NCBI GenBank assembly: GCA_017303455.1
Contig: JAFLBM010000003.1
Coordinates: 1 to 64,000 of the forward strand
Direction: 5' to 3'
Length of the DNA stretch: 64,000 nucleotides
Source: Chitinophagales bacterium
GTDB taxonomy: Bacteria; Bacteroidota; Bacteroidia; Chitinophagales; Chitinophagaceae
This document shows, in pieces, positions 1-7,594 of the stretch; within the stretch, counting starts at the first letter, position 1, and the number at the start of each line of letters is the position of its first letter. The position numbers were made by a program, and so were the translations under genes. The notes under the pieces were generated by a model. That model worked only from the letters and a program-made list of their open reading frames with translations, was not told the DNA's origin and searched no databases.

Positions 1-47
1 TCTCCTAAATCCAGACTCGGAAAATCTTTGACAGTTATTTTATGCAT
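1..47 (-). CDS. Possible 5' end of an unidentified gene, cut by the window edge
   Basis: An ATG at 47-45 on the minus strand opens a frame that runs to the window edge without a stop and begins MHKITVKDFPSLDLG. It would lie about 90 bases downstream of the ureohydrolase-like gene on the same strand, with an inverted repeat between them. Only 15 codons are visible, so neither family nor coding status can be judged. Confidence 0.25.
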   Translation of the reverse strand, partial: MHKITVKDFPSLDLG

Positions 48-68
48 AATGCCGTCAAAGTTCCTTTT

Positions 69-134
69 CCTCCCTTAAATCCCAACCCTTAAATTTGGGT
101 AAGGATTAGCTGCCGGCAGGCAGGGTTGGGGAGG
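69..134. repeat. GC-rich inverted repeat with TGCCGGCAGGCAG core
   Basis: CCCAACCCT (81-89) is the exact reverse complement of AGGGTTGGG (122-130), and CCTCC (69-73) pairs with GGAGG (130-134), apart from one shared base. The loop carries TGCCGGCAGGCAG. It lies after the stop of the ureohydrolase-like gene and could act as a 3' hairpin, but no T-run follows, so it does not look like a simple intrinsic terminator. A related GCCTGTCCGGTAGGCAGGC element occurs near 26436. Confidence 0.5.
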
Positions 135-136
135 CC

Positions 137-1273
137 TCAGCTTCTCTCCTGTGCCCTTAACCATCTTTCGGGTATCTCATTACTGCTGGCGAGTAAATAA
201 TCTTTATAACTGCAGGCAATGAATTTTTTATCGGGCAGCTGCATCCACCAGCGGCCTGTTTTTTTACTTTGTAAAAACACCGTATCCACTTCGGCAAAAG
301 CCATATGGTATTCGTTGAAAGAATCTTTTTCATCCAATGAAGCTTCTCGTCTGCCGCGGCTACGCCCATCCAGGATATACCAGAGCATATGACTGATCTG
401 TTTGGCCGTCAGTTCATCCTTATCATGCTGCACATTGTATCCATAGATACCAATGCTGTTGACATTCGGGCTCATACCGGCATAGCGCAGCAAGACGCAG
501 GCTTCTTCCCCATTAAACCCATTGGGTGAAATGGAATTGGCCGGCGCATAAGCACTGGCAATAGCCGATATATCAAAAGAGAAAAGATTACTGTTGCGGA
601 TCACCGGCTCCATTTCATCAATACTTTCTTTTACATGTCCCACCCGGTAACAATCAAAGCGGAGTTTATCCATTGTTTCCAGCATCCGGGGATGAACAAA
701 ATAACTCTGGAAACCGATATGATTATAATGACGGATATAATTGGGCTCGCCGGTCAGCATTTCCATCAGGAAATTCTCATGCCGGAAAGGGGAATCGATA
801 TTCAGGTCAATGAGTGCATCCACGCAACTGGCTTCGATGGACTTTTTATTGCTGTCGTAGGCGTGGTACTGTGATAAGGTCAGGTCATGCGAACCACCCA
901 GGATGATGACCGTTTTCCCGTCATTCATTAATTCGGCAGTTACTGTTTTCAGGGCCGCATAAGAATCTGTAAACAAAGACCCGGCTTTGATATTGCCGAT
1001 ATCGGCTACTTTGATATCCGTATGCCAGTAAAATAAATTGTAGAAATGCCGGCGGATCACATCAGGTGCATTGCTATGGCCATGTATCAGCCCGCTGCCT
1101 CTTTGTTCGCCGCAACCCACGATCACCAACTGCACCTCATCCAGGTCGGGAAATTCCTCTTCGTACACGGCAATGATCTTTCCCAACTGGCCATCTTTAT
1201 AGCCTTCATCCTGCGAGATGGCACTGGTATTAAGCGGGTCTAAAAAATCGGAAATATTGAGGTGGTCAGACAT
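137..1273 (-). CDS. Ureohydrolase-fold (arginase/formimidoylglutamase-like) protein with degraded metal site
   Basis: This 378-residue protein has the overall layout of the arginase/agmatinase/formimidoylglutamase family. GGSHD at residues 126-130 stands where GGDHS occurs. DALID at 152-156 stands where DAHxD occurs, so the metal-binding His is Leu. SFDISA at 232-237 stands where SFDxD occurs, so the second Asp is Ser. Active ureohydrolases use His, Asp, His, Asp, Asp and Asp to hold two manganese ions, and here at least two of the six appear lost. Database pipelines would probably call it formimidoylglutamase (HutG), but no other histidine-degradation gene is nearby. I infer a divergent, perhaps non-hydrolytic Bacteroidota subfamily. 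No signal peptide, so cytoplasmic. The ATG start is supported by the open N-terminal segment before the fold begins near residue 45. Confidence 0.75.
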   Translation of the reverse strand: MSDHLNISDFLDPLNTSAISQDEGYKDGQLGKIIAVYEEEFPDLDEVQLVIVGCGEQRGSGLIHGHSNAPDVIRRHFYNLFYWHTDIKVADIGNIKAGSLFTDSYAALKTVTAELMNDGKTVIILGGSHDLTLSQYHAYDSNKKSIEASCVDALIDLNIDSPFRHENFLMEMLTGEPNYIRHYNHIGFQSYFVHPRMLETMDKLRFDCYRVGHVKESIDEMEPVIRNSNLFSFDISAIASAYAPANSISPNGFNGEEACVLLRYAGMSPNVNSIGIYGYNVQHDKDELTAKQISHMLWYILDGRSRGRREASLDEKDSFNEYHMAFAEVDTVFLQSKKTGRWWMQLPDKKFIACSYKDYLLASSNEIPERWLRAQERS

Positions 1274-1281
1274 AGCTGCAA

Positions 1282-1311
1282 GATAGTGGAAAATAGAAAG
1301 TGGAAAATGGG
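1282..1311. repeat. Purine-rich short direct repeat
   Basis: AGTGGAAAAT occurs twice (1285-1294 and 1299-1308), followed by GGG. The same style of G/A-rich sequence occurs at 1711-1738 (as its complement) and 16475-16511, always between genes. Function unknown; it may be a dispersed simple repeat. Confidence 0.45.
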
Positions 1312-1321
1312 ATGCCGCCTG

Positions 1322-1678
1322 TTACCGGAGATTTCCTATCATTTTGCTCATCATTTTAAAAACAGATTCGAGATAACTCTCCAATTTATTAATCTCATTT
1401 TTTTGTAGATATTCCAGCACCAATGATATCTCAAACTGGGTATCCACTTCAACTAAGGAGCTCCTGGATATTTCATAAAATCGCTTCTTCTCCGCTTTTG
1501 AAAACCGGGCAGACCCTTCGGCAAGATTACTGCAAACGGATATGGCAGCTCTGCGAAGCTGGCTAACCAAAACAAACTGTTCCTCTTTAGGAAATTTCTG
1601 TGTCAGGAGATACACTTCCTGTACAAGGTCTAAAGCAATTTTGTAAACCTCAAGATTTTTGTGTGCCAGTTGAAGCAT
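1322..1678 (-). CDS. Four-helix-bundle protein (23S rRNA intervening-sequence-protein family)
   Basis: The product matches the small all-helical S23/IVP family: it opens with HKNLEVYKIALDLV, then has a central SQLRRAAISVCSNLAEGSAR segment, the usual hallmark, and a helical C-terminus. I chose the ATG at 1678 (118 residues) over an in-frame ATG at 1741, because family members begin just before the HKNLEV-type motif and because the extra 21 residues come from the purine-rich repeat. The family was named from ORFs inside 23S rRNA intervening sequences, but most copies, as here, stand alone in chromosomes, and their role is not settled. It lies between the ureohydrolase-like gene and pheS and shares no clear operon with pheS, which is divergent. 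Confidence 0.8.
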   Translation of the reverse strand: MLQLAHKNLEVYKIALDLVQEVYLLTQKFPKEEQFVLVSQLRRAAISVCSNLAEGSARFSKAEKKRFYEISRSSLVEVDTQFEISLVLEYLQKNEINKLESYLESVFKMMSKMIGNLR

Positions 1679-1710
1679 AGTATAAAGTTTCCTATAAATT
1701 ACGTTTTTCT

Positions 1711-1738
1711 TCCCCATTCTCCATTCTCTATTTTCCTG
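1711..1738. repeat. Purine-rich repeat (minus-strand copy)
   Basis: Read on the minus strand this segment is GAATGGAGAATGGGG-like, matching the purine-rich elements at 1282 and 16475. It lies between the four-helix-bundle gene and pheS. Confidence 0.4.
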
Positions 1739-1772
1739 CACCGCCTTCTTTTCCTCTTTTGAGCTCTTAGCC

Positions 1773-1780
1773 TATCTTTG
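1773..1780 (+). promoter_or_regulatory. -7 promoter box of pheS
   Basis: TATCTTTG matches the Bacteroidota -7 consensus TAnnTTTG. It ends four bases before the pheS ATG, so transcription would begin at or next to the start codon. No clear -33 TTTG was seen at the usual distance. Confidence 0.55.
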
Positions 1781-1784
1781 CAGC

Positions 1785-2816
1785 ATGGAACAATTGCTGA
1801 ACAAGATCGAAGCGTATAAAAGTGAAATTGACAATGCTGCGGCAGCCGATGCCAAAGCCCTGGAAGAATTCCGTATCAAATGGCTGGGCACCAAAGGCAT
1901 CGTGAAAGAGATCATGGGCGAGATGAAAAATGTAGCTCCCGAAAAGAAAAAAGAAGCCGGCCAGTTACTGAATGAATTCAAACAATACACCGAAGCAAAG
2001 TTTGAACTGCTGAAAGAAGCATCCGCTAACGGGCAGTCAGTTGCAGCGGCATCTATTGATCTTTCTTTACCCGGCGATGTGATGCCGATCGGCTCCCGCC
2101 ACCCGATCACCCTGATGCGCAACAAGATCGTTTCTATTTTTCAGCGATTAGGTTTCGCCGTAGCCGAAGGACCGGAGATCGAAGACGACTGGCATAATTT
2201 CGGTGCCCTGAATTTACCAGCTCACCATCCTGCCCGTGATATGCAGGATACGTTTTATATACAACAAAATCCTGATTGGGTGTTGCGTACGCATACCAGC
2301 AGTGTGCAGATACGGGAAATGGAAAAAGGCAATTTACCGATCCGGATGCTGATGCCGGGCCGTGTATATCGCAACGAGACCATCAGTGCCAGGAGCCATT
2401 GTTTCTTTCACCAGGTGGAAGGTTTATATATTGATGAAAATGTTTCCTTCGCCGATCTGAAACAGACATTGTACTTCTTTGTAAAAGAAATGTATGGCAA
2501 GGATGTAAAAGTTCGTTTCCGTCCTTCTTATTTTCCCTTTACTGAGCCGAGTGCAGAGATGGATGTGAGTTGTTTTATCTGCGGCGGCAGCGGTTGTAAT
2601 ATTTGCAAAAAGACCGGCTGGGTGGAAATATTGGGTTGCGGCATGGTGCATCCGAATGTATTGACCAATTGTGGCATTGATCCGAATAAATACTCCGGCT
2701 TTGCCTTTGGTATGGGTATTGAAAGACCGGCGATGCTGAAATACGGTATCAATGATATCCGTTTGTTTAGTGAGAATGATGTTCGGTTTTTGAAACAATT
2801 TACCAGTGCGATATAG
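1785..2816 (+). CDS. pheS: Phenylalanine--tRNA ligase alpha subunit
   Basis: PheS forms the alpha2beta2 enzyme with PheT and charges tRNA-Phe in the cytoplasm. The 343-residue protein has the N-terminal coiled-coil arm that binds tRNA (about residues 1-85), then the class II catalytic core: motif 2 around RVYRNETISARSH (193-205), FHQVEG (208-213) and motif 3 in GFAFGMGIERPAM (305-317). Four cysteines (C263, C266, C271, C274) form a CxxC-x4-CxxC knuckle, a variation known in PheS of this phylum and probably a zinc site. pheT is not adjacent, so the two subunits are encoded apart. A perfect bidirectional terminator follows the stop. Identification is secure. Confidence 0.98.
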   Translation: MEQLLNKIEAYKSEIDNAAAADAKALEEFRIKWLGTKGIVKEIMGEMKNVAPEKKKEAGQLLNEFKQYTEAKFELLKEASANGQSVAAASIDLSLPGDVMPIGSRHPITLMRNKIVSIFQRLGFAVAEGPEIEDDWHNFGALNLPAHHPARDMQDTFYIQQNPDWVLRTHTSSVQIREMEKGNLPIRMLMPGRVYRNETISARSHCFFHQVEGLYIDENVSFADLKQTLYFFVKEMYGKDVKVRFRPSYFPFTEPSAEMDVSCFICGGSGCNICKKTGWVEILGCGMVHPNVLTNCGIDPNKYSGFAFGMGIERPAMLKYGINDIRLFSENDVRFLKQFTSAI

Positions 2817-2832
2817 TTTATTACAGCATATT

Positions 2833-2867
2833 AAAACAAAGCCGGTCAGTTGACCGGCTTTGTTTTT
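2833..2867. terminator. Bidirectional intrinsic terminator after pheS
   Basis: A perfect 16-bp inverted repeat (2833-2848 with 2851-2866) has a GCCGGTCA core flanked by A-rich and T-rich arms. It sits between the convergent ends of pheS and the minus-strand membrane-protein gene and can serve both. Confidence 0.9.
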
Positions 2868-2878
2868 GAACTACTAGT

Positions 2879-3457
2879 TTATTTTCCTTCCTTCATCCGT
2901 TTATAACCAAAGAAAGCAGCGAGCAGAAACAATACCACGGTCAAATAAAACCACGCTGTAAATTCCACACTGATGGAGATATTGGGGTCTTTACTCATGG
3001 TTTCCTTCCCGAGATCATCCTTAATATCAATCATCAACCCGATTAAGGCAAGCCCTGCAACTGTTCCGGTCAGTAAAGCCCCGACACCGCCTGCTTTATG
3101 ATTATTCAGCAGGGATAATAATAAACCGGCTGCACCGAATAGCAATGCCGCCAGGGCAAACATATTCGGGTCTTTCTTTTCGGGCTTGTTGTTTGCTTTT
3201 TTCCGGTCATTTCCAAATCCTTCGTCAAAACTATCCAGCAACGAATTATCGCCGCCCGGCCCTTTTATATGAAAACCGGTGGCCAGTTCGGCCCCATTTA
3301 CTTTTTGCAGCGAAGCATCATTACACTTGATATCGATAAACGGCATAAAGAATAACAATATACCCACCACAAAAGCGGCCACTGAGGGAATCTTCGTACC
3401 AAAGAGGCCCGGTAGGGGTTGTTGAATAGTTTGCTCGGCAGGTTGGTTCGTGTCCAT
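2879..3457 (-). CDS. Hypothetical membrane protein, about four transmembrane segments
   Basis: This 192-residue protein has hydrophobic segments near residues 28-42, 98-116, 123-143 and 168-186. A polar loop of about 50 residues with a charged DRKKANNKPEKKD stretch separates the first from the rest. The N-terminus is Gln/Pro-rich and cytosolic-looking, with no cleavable signal. I do not recognise a family. It lies 24 bases downstream of the envelope protein gene on the same strand, so the two are probably co-transcribed, and it ends at the shared pheS terminator. Confidence 0.7.
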   Translation of the reverse strand: MDTNQPAEQTIQQPLPGLFGTKIPSVAAFVVGILLFFMPFIDIKCNDASLQKVNGAELATGFHIKGPGGDNSLLDSFDEGFGNDRKKANNKPEKKDPNMFALAALLFGAAGLLLSLLNNHKAGGVGALLTGTVAGLALIGLMIDIKDDLGKETMSKDPNISISVEFTAWFYLTVVLFLLAAFFGYKRMKEGK

Positions 3458-3481
3458 AAAAATAATTGAGTGTTAGAAAAT

Positions 3482-4372
3482 TTATTTCCCGATCACATAT
3501 TTAAAACCAGCTTCCACGCTGGTATAGTTAAAGTCTTTGATACCCTGCTGAAAACCGAGTAGCAGGCTGTTTCTTTTTAATTTTCGTTCCAGTGTAGTTC
3601 TGCATACAATGGGTTTATCACCACTTCCTTCAAGATAACCCAGGTAACCGGCGATATACGTTTGCATCCGCCAGTTATTTTTATTCCATTCCAGGCCGCT
3701 GCCAAATAAAAAGGCATCATCCTGGTTATGTTTTTCTGATTCTATCTGCCAGGTATAAAAACCCGCCATGCCAATCCATTTTACCGAAGAGTTCCTGAAC
3801 GGCTTCCCAAAGGAAACATCAAAATGATAACCCGGGCCGTCAGTGAAACGGGCAGCACCAAAACCGGAGCCACTGGGAAAGCGGTAACCGATTCTTAAAG
3901 CCAGCTCAATATGTTTCCTCCATTTTTTTAACAGGCGGATATTTGTATTCAGGTGTACTTCGCCGGTTGCTTCATGGTCATCATAAAACTGTGCAAACAC
4001 ATGCCGCTTCGTTTTAATAGCCTGGCTGATCGTATATCTTTCATAGGGCACCCACATCAGGTCAAATGAAATAACATCTTTTACCAACGGGTAATTGGCA
4101 TACAAGGCCAGGTTTTGTGTATTATCACCGTTGGAGAAATGCAGGTTGCCGGTTGCTGTAATGGAGAAAATACTGTCAGGACTGCCATTGCCAATTCGTG
4201 GAACCGGTAAAGAGTTAGGGCCCTGGTAAGCAGGCATACTGATCATATACCTTGACCAATGGGTGATGCCATCCCAGTTTACCGCCTGTTCCCATAATGT
4301 ATAGGGCGATTGGGCCTTTGCAGCTAAGCTGAACAATACAAAAGAAAATACAAGCAATAAACAACGGTGCAT
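3482..4372 (-). CDS. Exported protein of unknown function, probably outer-membrane associated
   Basis: The 296-residue product starts with a clear signal peptide (hydrophobic core at residues 4-17, AKAQ cleavage site near residue 21). The rest alternates short aromatic-rich strands (WRKHIELALRIGYRF, NSSVKWIGMAGFY, MQTYIAGYLGYL) and ends in VEAGFKYVIGK, consistent with an outer-membrane beta-barrel. No named family is recognised. It is first in an apparent two-gene unit with the membrane protein downstream and is divergent from the hydroxyacyl-CoA dehydrogenase gene, with about 75 bases between. Confidence 0.7.
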   Translation of the reverse strand: MHRCLLLVFSFVLFSLAAKAQSPYTLWEQAVNWDGITHWSRYMISMPAYQGPNSLPVPRIGNGSPDSIFSITATGNLHFSNGDNTQNLALYANYPLVKDVISFDLMWVPYERYTISQAIKTKRHVFAQFYDDHEATGEVHLNTNIRLLKKWRKHIELALRIGYRFPSGSGFGAARFTDGPGYHFDVSFGKPFRNSSVKWIGMAGFYTWQIESEKHNQDDAFLFGSGLEWNKNNWRMQTYIAGYLGYLEGSGDKPIVCRTTLERKLKRNSLLLGFQQGIKDFNYTSVEAGFKYVIGK

Positions 4373-4434
4373 ACCAGGTAAGATTGATTTTAAAGATAAT
4401 TAAATTGACTTCGTAAAAAAGAAATTTACCTGTT

Positions 4435-4442
4435 TACCTTTA
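4435..4442 (+). promoter_or_regulatory. -7 promoter box of the hydroxyacyl-CoA dehydrogenase gene
   Basis: TACCTTTA is one mismatch from TAnnTTTG and ends five bases before the ATG at 4448, again implying a leaderless or nearly leaderless message. Confidence 0.45.
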
Positions 4443-4447
4443 CAGCT

Positions 4448-5293
4448 ATGATCATTCATTCCATTTGTGTTTGCGGTGCCGGTACCATGGGCAGTGGTAT
4501 TGCACAGGTTTCGGCTCAGGCAGGTTTTCATACCATCCTGTATGAATTGAATGAGGCTGTGCTGGAGAAAGCAAAAAGCAGCATTGAGAAAAACCTGCAG
4601 TTCTTAATTGATAAAAACAAGATCAGTGCAGCCAATAAAGAAAAAGTGCAGCAACGAATTGTTTATACCAGCGATTTACAAAGCTGCCTGGCCGATGTAT
4701 TCATAGAAGCTATCGTGGAAAAGCCGGCTATTAAGATAGGCTTGTTCAACCAACTGGCAGAGCTGAACCATAGCGAATGCATTTTTGCCAGCAATACTTC
4801 TTCCTTGTCCATTACCGGCATTGCTGAAAAAGTGATGAGCCCGGAACGGGTTATTGGTATGCACTTCTTTAACCCCGCCCCGCTGATGAAACTGGTGGAA
4901 GTGGTCAACACACGATTTACGAATGAACAAACTACACAGACCATCATTGCCCTCGCCAAAGAAATGGGGAAGGTTCCGGTGCTTTGCAAAGATTCACCGG
5001 GTTTTATTGTGAACCGGGTGGCCAGGCCTTATTATATTGAATCATTGCGGCTGGCGGAAGAAGGCATTGCTGACTATACACAAATAGATTCATTACTGGA
5101 AGCCACGGGGTTTAAAATGGGGCCTTTCAAACTGATGGACCTTATCGGTAATGATATCAACTATGCGGTCAGCTGTTCGGTGTATGAACAACTGGGTAAC
5201 CCGGAAAGACTAAAACCTTCTTCTATCCAGCAAGAAAAAGTGGATGCCGGTGACCTGGGAAGAAAAACAGGGAAAGGGTATTATAAGTATTAA
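4448..5293 (+). CDS. 3-hydroxyacyl-CoA dehydrogenase (3-hydroxybutyryl-CoA dehydrogenase type)
   Basis: The enzyme oxidises L-3-hydroxyacyl-CoA to 3-ketoacyl-CoA with NAD, in fatty-acid breakdown or C4 metabolism. The 281-residue length is that of the stand-alone short form (Hbd/PaaH type), not of the FadB fusion. A Rossmann motif GAGTMGSGIAQ is at 10-20, the NTSSLS segment at 116-121, the catalytic His139 in GMHFFNP, and the C-terminal helical domain starts after DSPGFIVNR (183-191). The protein ends LGRKTGKGYYKY, as the family does. It is followed after 46 bases by an NAD-dependent epimerase-like gene on the same strand. The exact acyl-CoA substrate cannot be read from sequence. Confidence 0.92.
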   Translation: MIIHSICVCGAGTMGSGIAQVSAQAGFHTILYELNEAVLEKAKSSIEKNLQFLIDKNKISAANKEKVQQRIVYTSDLQSCLADVFIEAIVEKPAIKIGLFNQLAELNHSECIFASNTSSLSITGIAEKVMSPERVIGMHFFNPAPLMKLVEVVNTRFTNEQTTQTIIALAKEMGKVPVLCKDSPGFIVNRVARPYYIESLRLAEEGIADYTQIDSLLEATGFKMGPFKLMDLIGNDINYAVSCSVYEQLGNPERLKPSSIQQEKVDAGDLGRKTGKGYYKY

Positions 5294-5339
5294 TAGAAAG
5301 ATGATTCTTTGAGAGACGCTGATAAACAATTTTACTTCC

Positions 5340-6395
5340 ATGCAGCATGAAATTAAACCAGGCAGTGCAACACTAAGTTCTCCCTCCGGGCGGGCAAGAG
5401 ACATCCTGGTTACAGGCGGCACTGGTTTCCTGGGTTCTTATATCATCAAAGCATTAGTGGAAAAAGGATATAGCGTGAGGGCTATCCGCCGGGGTAATAA
5501 ACTGCCGGGCTGGATCAGCAAGGAGATATTGGATAAAGTAGAATGGGTGGAAGGTAATATCCTGGATGTTGTTTCGGTGGAAGAAGCGATGGAAGGAATT
5601 GATACCATTATTCATTCAGCGGCAATTGTTTCGTTTGCGAAAAAAGACCGCAAGCATATGTACCAGGTAAATGTGGAGGGTACGGCCAATGTGGTCAATA
5701 TGGCGCTGGAACAACAGGTAAAACGGTTGGTTCATATCAGTTCGGTGGCAGCATTAGGAAGAACAGCCGGCGGCGGACAAGTGAATGAAGAAAAGAAATG
5801 GGAAGAAAGTAAGGTGAATACACACTACGCAAAGAGTAAGTATAAAGGTGAATTAGAAGTATGGAGGGGGATGGCAGAAGGGCTGGATGCTGTTATTTTG
5901 AATCCAAGCACCATTTTGGGTTATGGCGACTGGCACAGCAGCAGTTGTGCGATCTTTAAAAATGTCTATGAAGAATTCAAATGGTACAGCCCGGGCATCA
6001 ATGGTTTTGTGGATGTGGAAGATGTGGCCAAAGCTGCGTTATTATTGATGGAATCAAACATCACCGAACAACGATACATCGTCAACGGCGATACCTGGCC
6101 TTTTCAGCAACTGATGAATACCATGGCTGATCATTTCGGGAAGAAAAGGCCATCCCGTGCCACCACTCCTTTTTTAATTGCCATTGCCTGGCGGCTGGAA
6201 AAGATCAAATCATTTTTTACCGGCAAAAAACCATTGCTGACCAAAGAGAGTGCAAGAGTGGCGCAAAGCAAAACTTATTTTGCCAACGATAAAATACTGA
6301 AGGCTTTACCGGGTTTTTCCTTTACCCCGCTGGAAGAAAGTATTAAAAAAGCCTGTAAAAAATACCTTGGCACAGTAAATGCCCTGCAACGATAG
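5340..6395 (+). CDS. NAD-dependent epimerase/dehydratase family protein (extended SDR)
   Basis: The 351-residue protein is an extended short-chain dehydrogenase. TGGTGFLG at residues 25-32 binds the dinucleotide, VHISSVAALG (131-140) supplies the catalytic Ser, and Y163-x3-K167 in YAKSK is the catalytic pair. NPSTILG after the active site is typical of the 3-beta-hydroxysteroid dehydrogenase/dihydroflavonol-reductase-like branch, which acts on hydroxyl or sugar substrates. The first about 20 residues before the fold are unusually long and polar; an in-frame downstream ATG is lacking, so the start at 5340 is kept. Its position behind the hydroxyacyl-CoA dehydrogenase suggests one transcript. 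The substrate is unknown. Confidence 0.85.
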   Translation: MQHEIKPGSATLSSPSGRARDILVTGGTGFLGSYIIKALVEKGYSVRAIRRGNKLPGWISKEILDKVEWVEGNILDVVSVEEAMEGIDTIIHSAAIVSFAKKDRKHMYQVNVEGTANVVNMALEQQVKRLVHISSVAALGRTAGGGQVNEEKKWEESKVNTHYAKSKYKGELEVWRGMAEGLDAVILNPSTILGYGDWHSSSCAIFKNVYEEFKWYSPGINGFVDVEDVAKAALLLMESNITEQRYIVNGDTWPFQQLMNTMADHFGKKRPSRATTPFLIAIAWRLEKIKSFFTGKKPLLTKESARVAQSKTYFANDKILKALPGFSFTPLEESIKKACKKYLGTVNALQR

Positions 6396-6433
6396 CAGTA
6401 CGGAATGTATCTTTAATCCGCAATCTTTTATCT

Positions 6434-7594
6434 ATGCAAAAACTTCGTTTCTTATTACTGGCTTTATTTACCAGCTTCTCGTTGATCAGTTCTGCGCAAT
6501 TCACTGTTTACGGAACAGTGCTGGATTCAACCACCCGTGAACCGCTTGGTTCAGCATCGGTCTTTTGCCAGAACACCACATTGGGAACAGCCACTAACAA
6601 ACAGGGTGAATTCTCGCTTCAATTAAAATCAGGCGGTTACGACCTGATCTTTACGTATACAGGTTATCAAACACAAACGATCCGCATTACCGGTGATGTG
6701 ACCAGGTTTGAAATACTGATGATCAAAGAAGATAAAAGCCTCGGCGAAGTGGTGATTAAAAGCAGTAACGAAGTAAAAGATGGTTGGGAGAAATATGGCA
6801 GCTTCTTTCTGGAGAATTTTGTCGGTTCTACCCCCAATGCTTCACAATGTGTGCTCCAAAACCCGGAAGTACTGAAGTTTTACTTCCTTAAAAAAAGCAA
6901 TAAGCTGCGGGTACTGGCCACTGAGCCATTACAAATTGCTAATAAAGCCCTTGGTTATAATCTTCGCTACCAATTGGACTCTTTTGTTTACTTCTATAAC
7001 ACAGATATCAATTCTTACCGGGGTTATTGCCTGTACACTGAAATGGAAGGGACAGATAGTTTGCGCAGGGTATGGAGCTCCAACAGGATGAAGGCCTACT
7101 ACGGTTCCAAACTCCAGTTCATGAGAAGTTATTATGACAGCACATTGACTGAAGACGGCTGGAATATAGATATGCTGGATGAAACGGATCATACAAAATT
7201 CAACAGGGTCAAAAATGTGTATGATACATCTGTTTACAGCGTAGTAATATTATATCCTGAAATAACGGTAATGACCAGCCCGGAAGCACCAGACAGTTTA
7301 CCTGTTCCAAAAGTAATTTCAGACAGTGCTCATGGGACTATGCAGGTCGAATTCTATTATCCCCGTAAAATCAGTGTTACTTATACAAAGAAAAAACCGG
7401 AGCCGGAGTATATCAAAAAATTCAGGTTGCCCAAAAATGTGGCCGTTCAAATCTCCTATATTGATATGTTAGATGGAATAGCTATCAAAGAAAATGGGTA
7501 TTACTATGACCAAAAAGACTGGATCAACCAGGGCTACTGGAGCTGGAAGAATATAGCCGACCTGCTGCCCTATGATTATTTGCCGGAGCGGTAA
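6434..7594 (+). CDS. Exported carboxypeptidase-like regulatory-domain protein
   Basis: A signal peptide (hydrophobic core 4-20, SSAQ cleavage near residue 22) is followed by a carboxypeptidase-regulatory-like Ig domain at about 23-100. This contains VYGTVLDSTTREPLGSASV and a TGYQTQ motif, as found at the N-termini of SusC-type receptors. The remaining about 280 residues (KDGWEKYGSFFLENFVG and onwards) resemble a Bacteroidota family of periplasmic proteins of unknown role. No TonB plug or barrel follows, so it is not a receptor. Its stop abuts the stop of the convergent LpxD-like gene with no spacer. Confidence 0.75.
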   Translation: MQKLRFLLLALFTSFSLISSAQFTVYGTVLDSTTREPLGSASVFCQNTTLGTATNKQGEFSLQLKSGGYDLIFTYTGYQTQTIRITGDVTRFEILMIKEDKSLGEVVIKSSNEVKDGWEKYGSFFLENFVGSTPNASQCVLQNPEVLKFYFLKKSNKLRVLATEPLQIANKALGYNLRYQLDSFVYFYNTDINSYRGYCLYTEMEGTDSLRRVWSSNRMKAYYGSKLQFMRSYYDSTLTEDGWNIDMLDETDHTKFNRVKNVYDTSVYSVVILYPEITVMTSPEAPDSLPVPKVISDSAHGTMQVEFYYPRKISVTYTKKKPEPEYIKKFRLPKNVAVQISYIDMLDGIAIKENGYYYDQKDWINQGYWSWKNIADLLPYDYLPER

